This document shows, in pieces, positions 22,294 through 22,698 of a stretch of 22,698 nucleotides of DNA. The DNA is from Treponema sp. Lineage in GTDB: Bacteria > Spirochaetota > Spirochaetia > Treponematales > Breznakiellaceae. Numbering within the stretch: position 1 is the first letter of the stretch; each line of letters starts with the position of its first letter. A program made the translations under genes and the position numbers. Under the pieces are notes generated by a model. It saw nothing but the letters and a program-made list of their open reading frames with translations. It searched no databases and was not told the origin of the DNA. The stretch lies in assembly GCA_031266095.1 (NCBI GenBank), contig JAISBR010000013.1:1-22698 (forward strand), given 5' to 3'.

Positions 22294-22324
22294 GCTGTTT
22301 CACCGTTTGATATGGTGAAACAGC
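22294..22324. terminator. Stem-loop after the GntP-family gene
   Basis: GCTGTTTCACC (22294-22304) and GGTGAAACAGC (22314-22324) form a perfect 11-bp stem, starting 12 bases after the GntP stop. The ends GCTGTT/AACAGC match the dispersed hairpin family. A T-run follows on the plus strand only (TTCTTTTTT), so it is at best a weak terminator for the minus-strand gene. Confidence 0.5.
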
Positions 22325-22335
22325 CTCATTCTTTT

Positions 22336-22698
22336 TTAGCGTAAAATCAACGAGAGGATAAAGACCCCCGCCATACCGCAGAGACCTTCGATCAAGGTGC
22401 CGGCGGTCTGGGTCTTGTAGCCCTGTTCCGGCGTCATCCTTCCGAAATTGGTAACCACCCAGAAGTAGGAATCGTTGGCGTGGGACACCGTCATGGCGCC
22501 GGCGGCGATGGACATGACCGCCAGGGCGGTCCGGGCCGGGGAATCCAGGCCCAGGGTCCCCAGGAGGGGCGCCACAATACCGGCGGTGGTAACCAGGGCT
22601 ACCGTTGAAGACCCCTGGGCGGTTTTGAGAATCGCCGACAGGATGAAGGGGAAGAAAATCCCGATAGTGGCGATGGAAGCGGCATTGGCGGTGATAAA
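22336..22698 (-). CDS. GntP-family gluconate/sugar-acid permease, C-terminal part
   Basis: The C-terminal 120 residues of an inner-membrane symporter of the GntP (gluconate:H+) family; the N-terminus lies beyond the window. Diagnostic stretches are KTAQGSSTVALVTTAGIVAP, near the window end, and MSIAAGAMTVSHANDSYFWV further on, matching conserved GntP blocks, with a last hydrophobic helix ending FILSLILR. The frame is open to base 22698, so the ATG at 22575 is internal and not a true start. Substrate could be gluconate, another aldonate or a D-amino acid. Confidence 0.9.
   Translation of the reverse strand, partial: FITANAASIATIGIFFPFILSAILKTAQGSSTVALVTTAGIVAPLLGTLGLDSPARTALAVMSIAAGAMTVSHANDSYFWVVTNFGRMTPEQGYKTQTAGTLIEGLCGMAGVFILSLILR

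Noticed and set aside
22336..22575. Complete 79-residue membrane protein
   Set aside because: The frame continues to the window end with GntP-family sequence, so the ATG at 22575 is internal to a larger gene.

Overview
The window looks like chromosome from a spirochaete of the termite-gut Treponema / Breznakiella group. This is inferred from gene content and style and was not checked by a search. Pointers are a purine-nucleoside ABC importer of the Treponema pallidum PnrA (TmpC) type, LplB/YtcP-type sugar permeases, an AraC regulator with a LacI-type sensor domain, a threonyl-tRNA synthetase lacking the TGS domain, Cys-poor spirochaetal lipoboxes, and gaps crowded with palindromes and tandem repeats. 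No rRNA, tRNA, transposase, integrase or CRISPR array was seen.

Layout. 1-1050 has no credible gene: a poly-C tract, GC-rich palindromes, a 16-copy 22-bp palindromic tandem array, then a second and unrelated 22-bp array. 1052-2044 is a membrane-anchored isoaspartyl methyltransferase. 2244-2639 is a small VOC-fold protein. 10586-2602 (minus strand) is one sugar-uptake operon: hybrid AraC regulator, two permeases, a solute-binding protein and a GH105 unsaturated-glucuronyl/galacturonyl hydrolase. This resembles the Bacillus yte/ytc rhamnogalacturonan system and suggests import and processing of pectin fragments. 10590-11138 is a palindrome-rich gap. 11139-12960 (minus) holds two related small lipoproteins, two micro-ORFs with strong ribosome-binding sites, and a conserved hypothetical protein whose coding region carries three tandem hairpins. 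12961-13714 has a 21-bp tandem array and a run of 20 Gs. 13715-15043 (minus) is an NlpC/P60 peptidoglycan hydrolase with a barrel-like tail, divergent from thrS (15114-16901). 21949-17037 (minus) is the pnrA, ATPase, permease, permease operon with a clear promoter. The right end holds more palindromes and the C-terminus of a GntP-family permease.

The genes are mostly ordinary housekeeping and nutrient-uptake functions. The unusual material is in the repeats: two adjoining arrays with the same 22-bp period upstream of a promoter, a dispersed family of intergenic hairpins, a probable palindromic insertion inside a protein-coding gene, and several genes whose -10-like box sits so close to the start codon that leaderless transcripts are likely.
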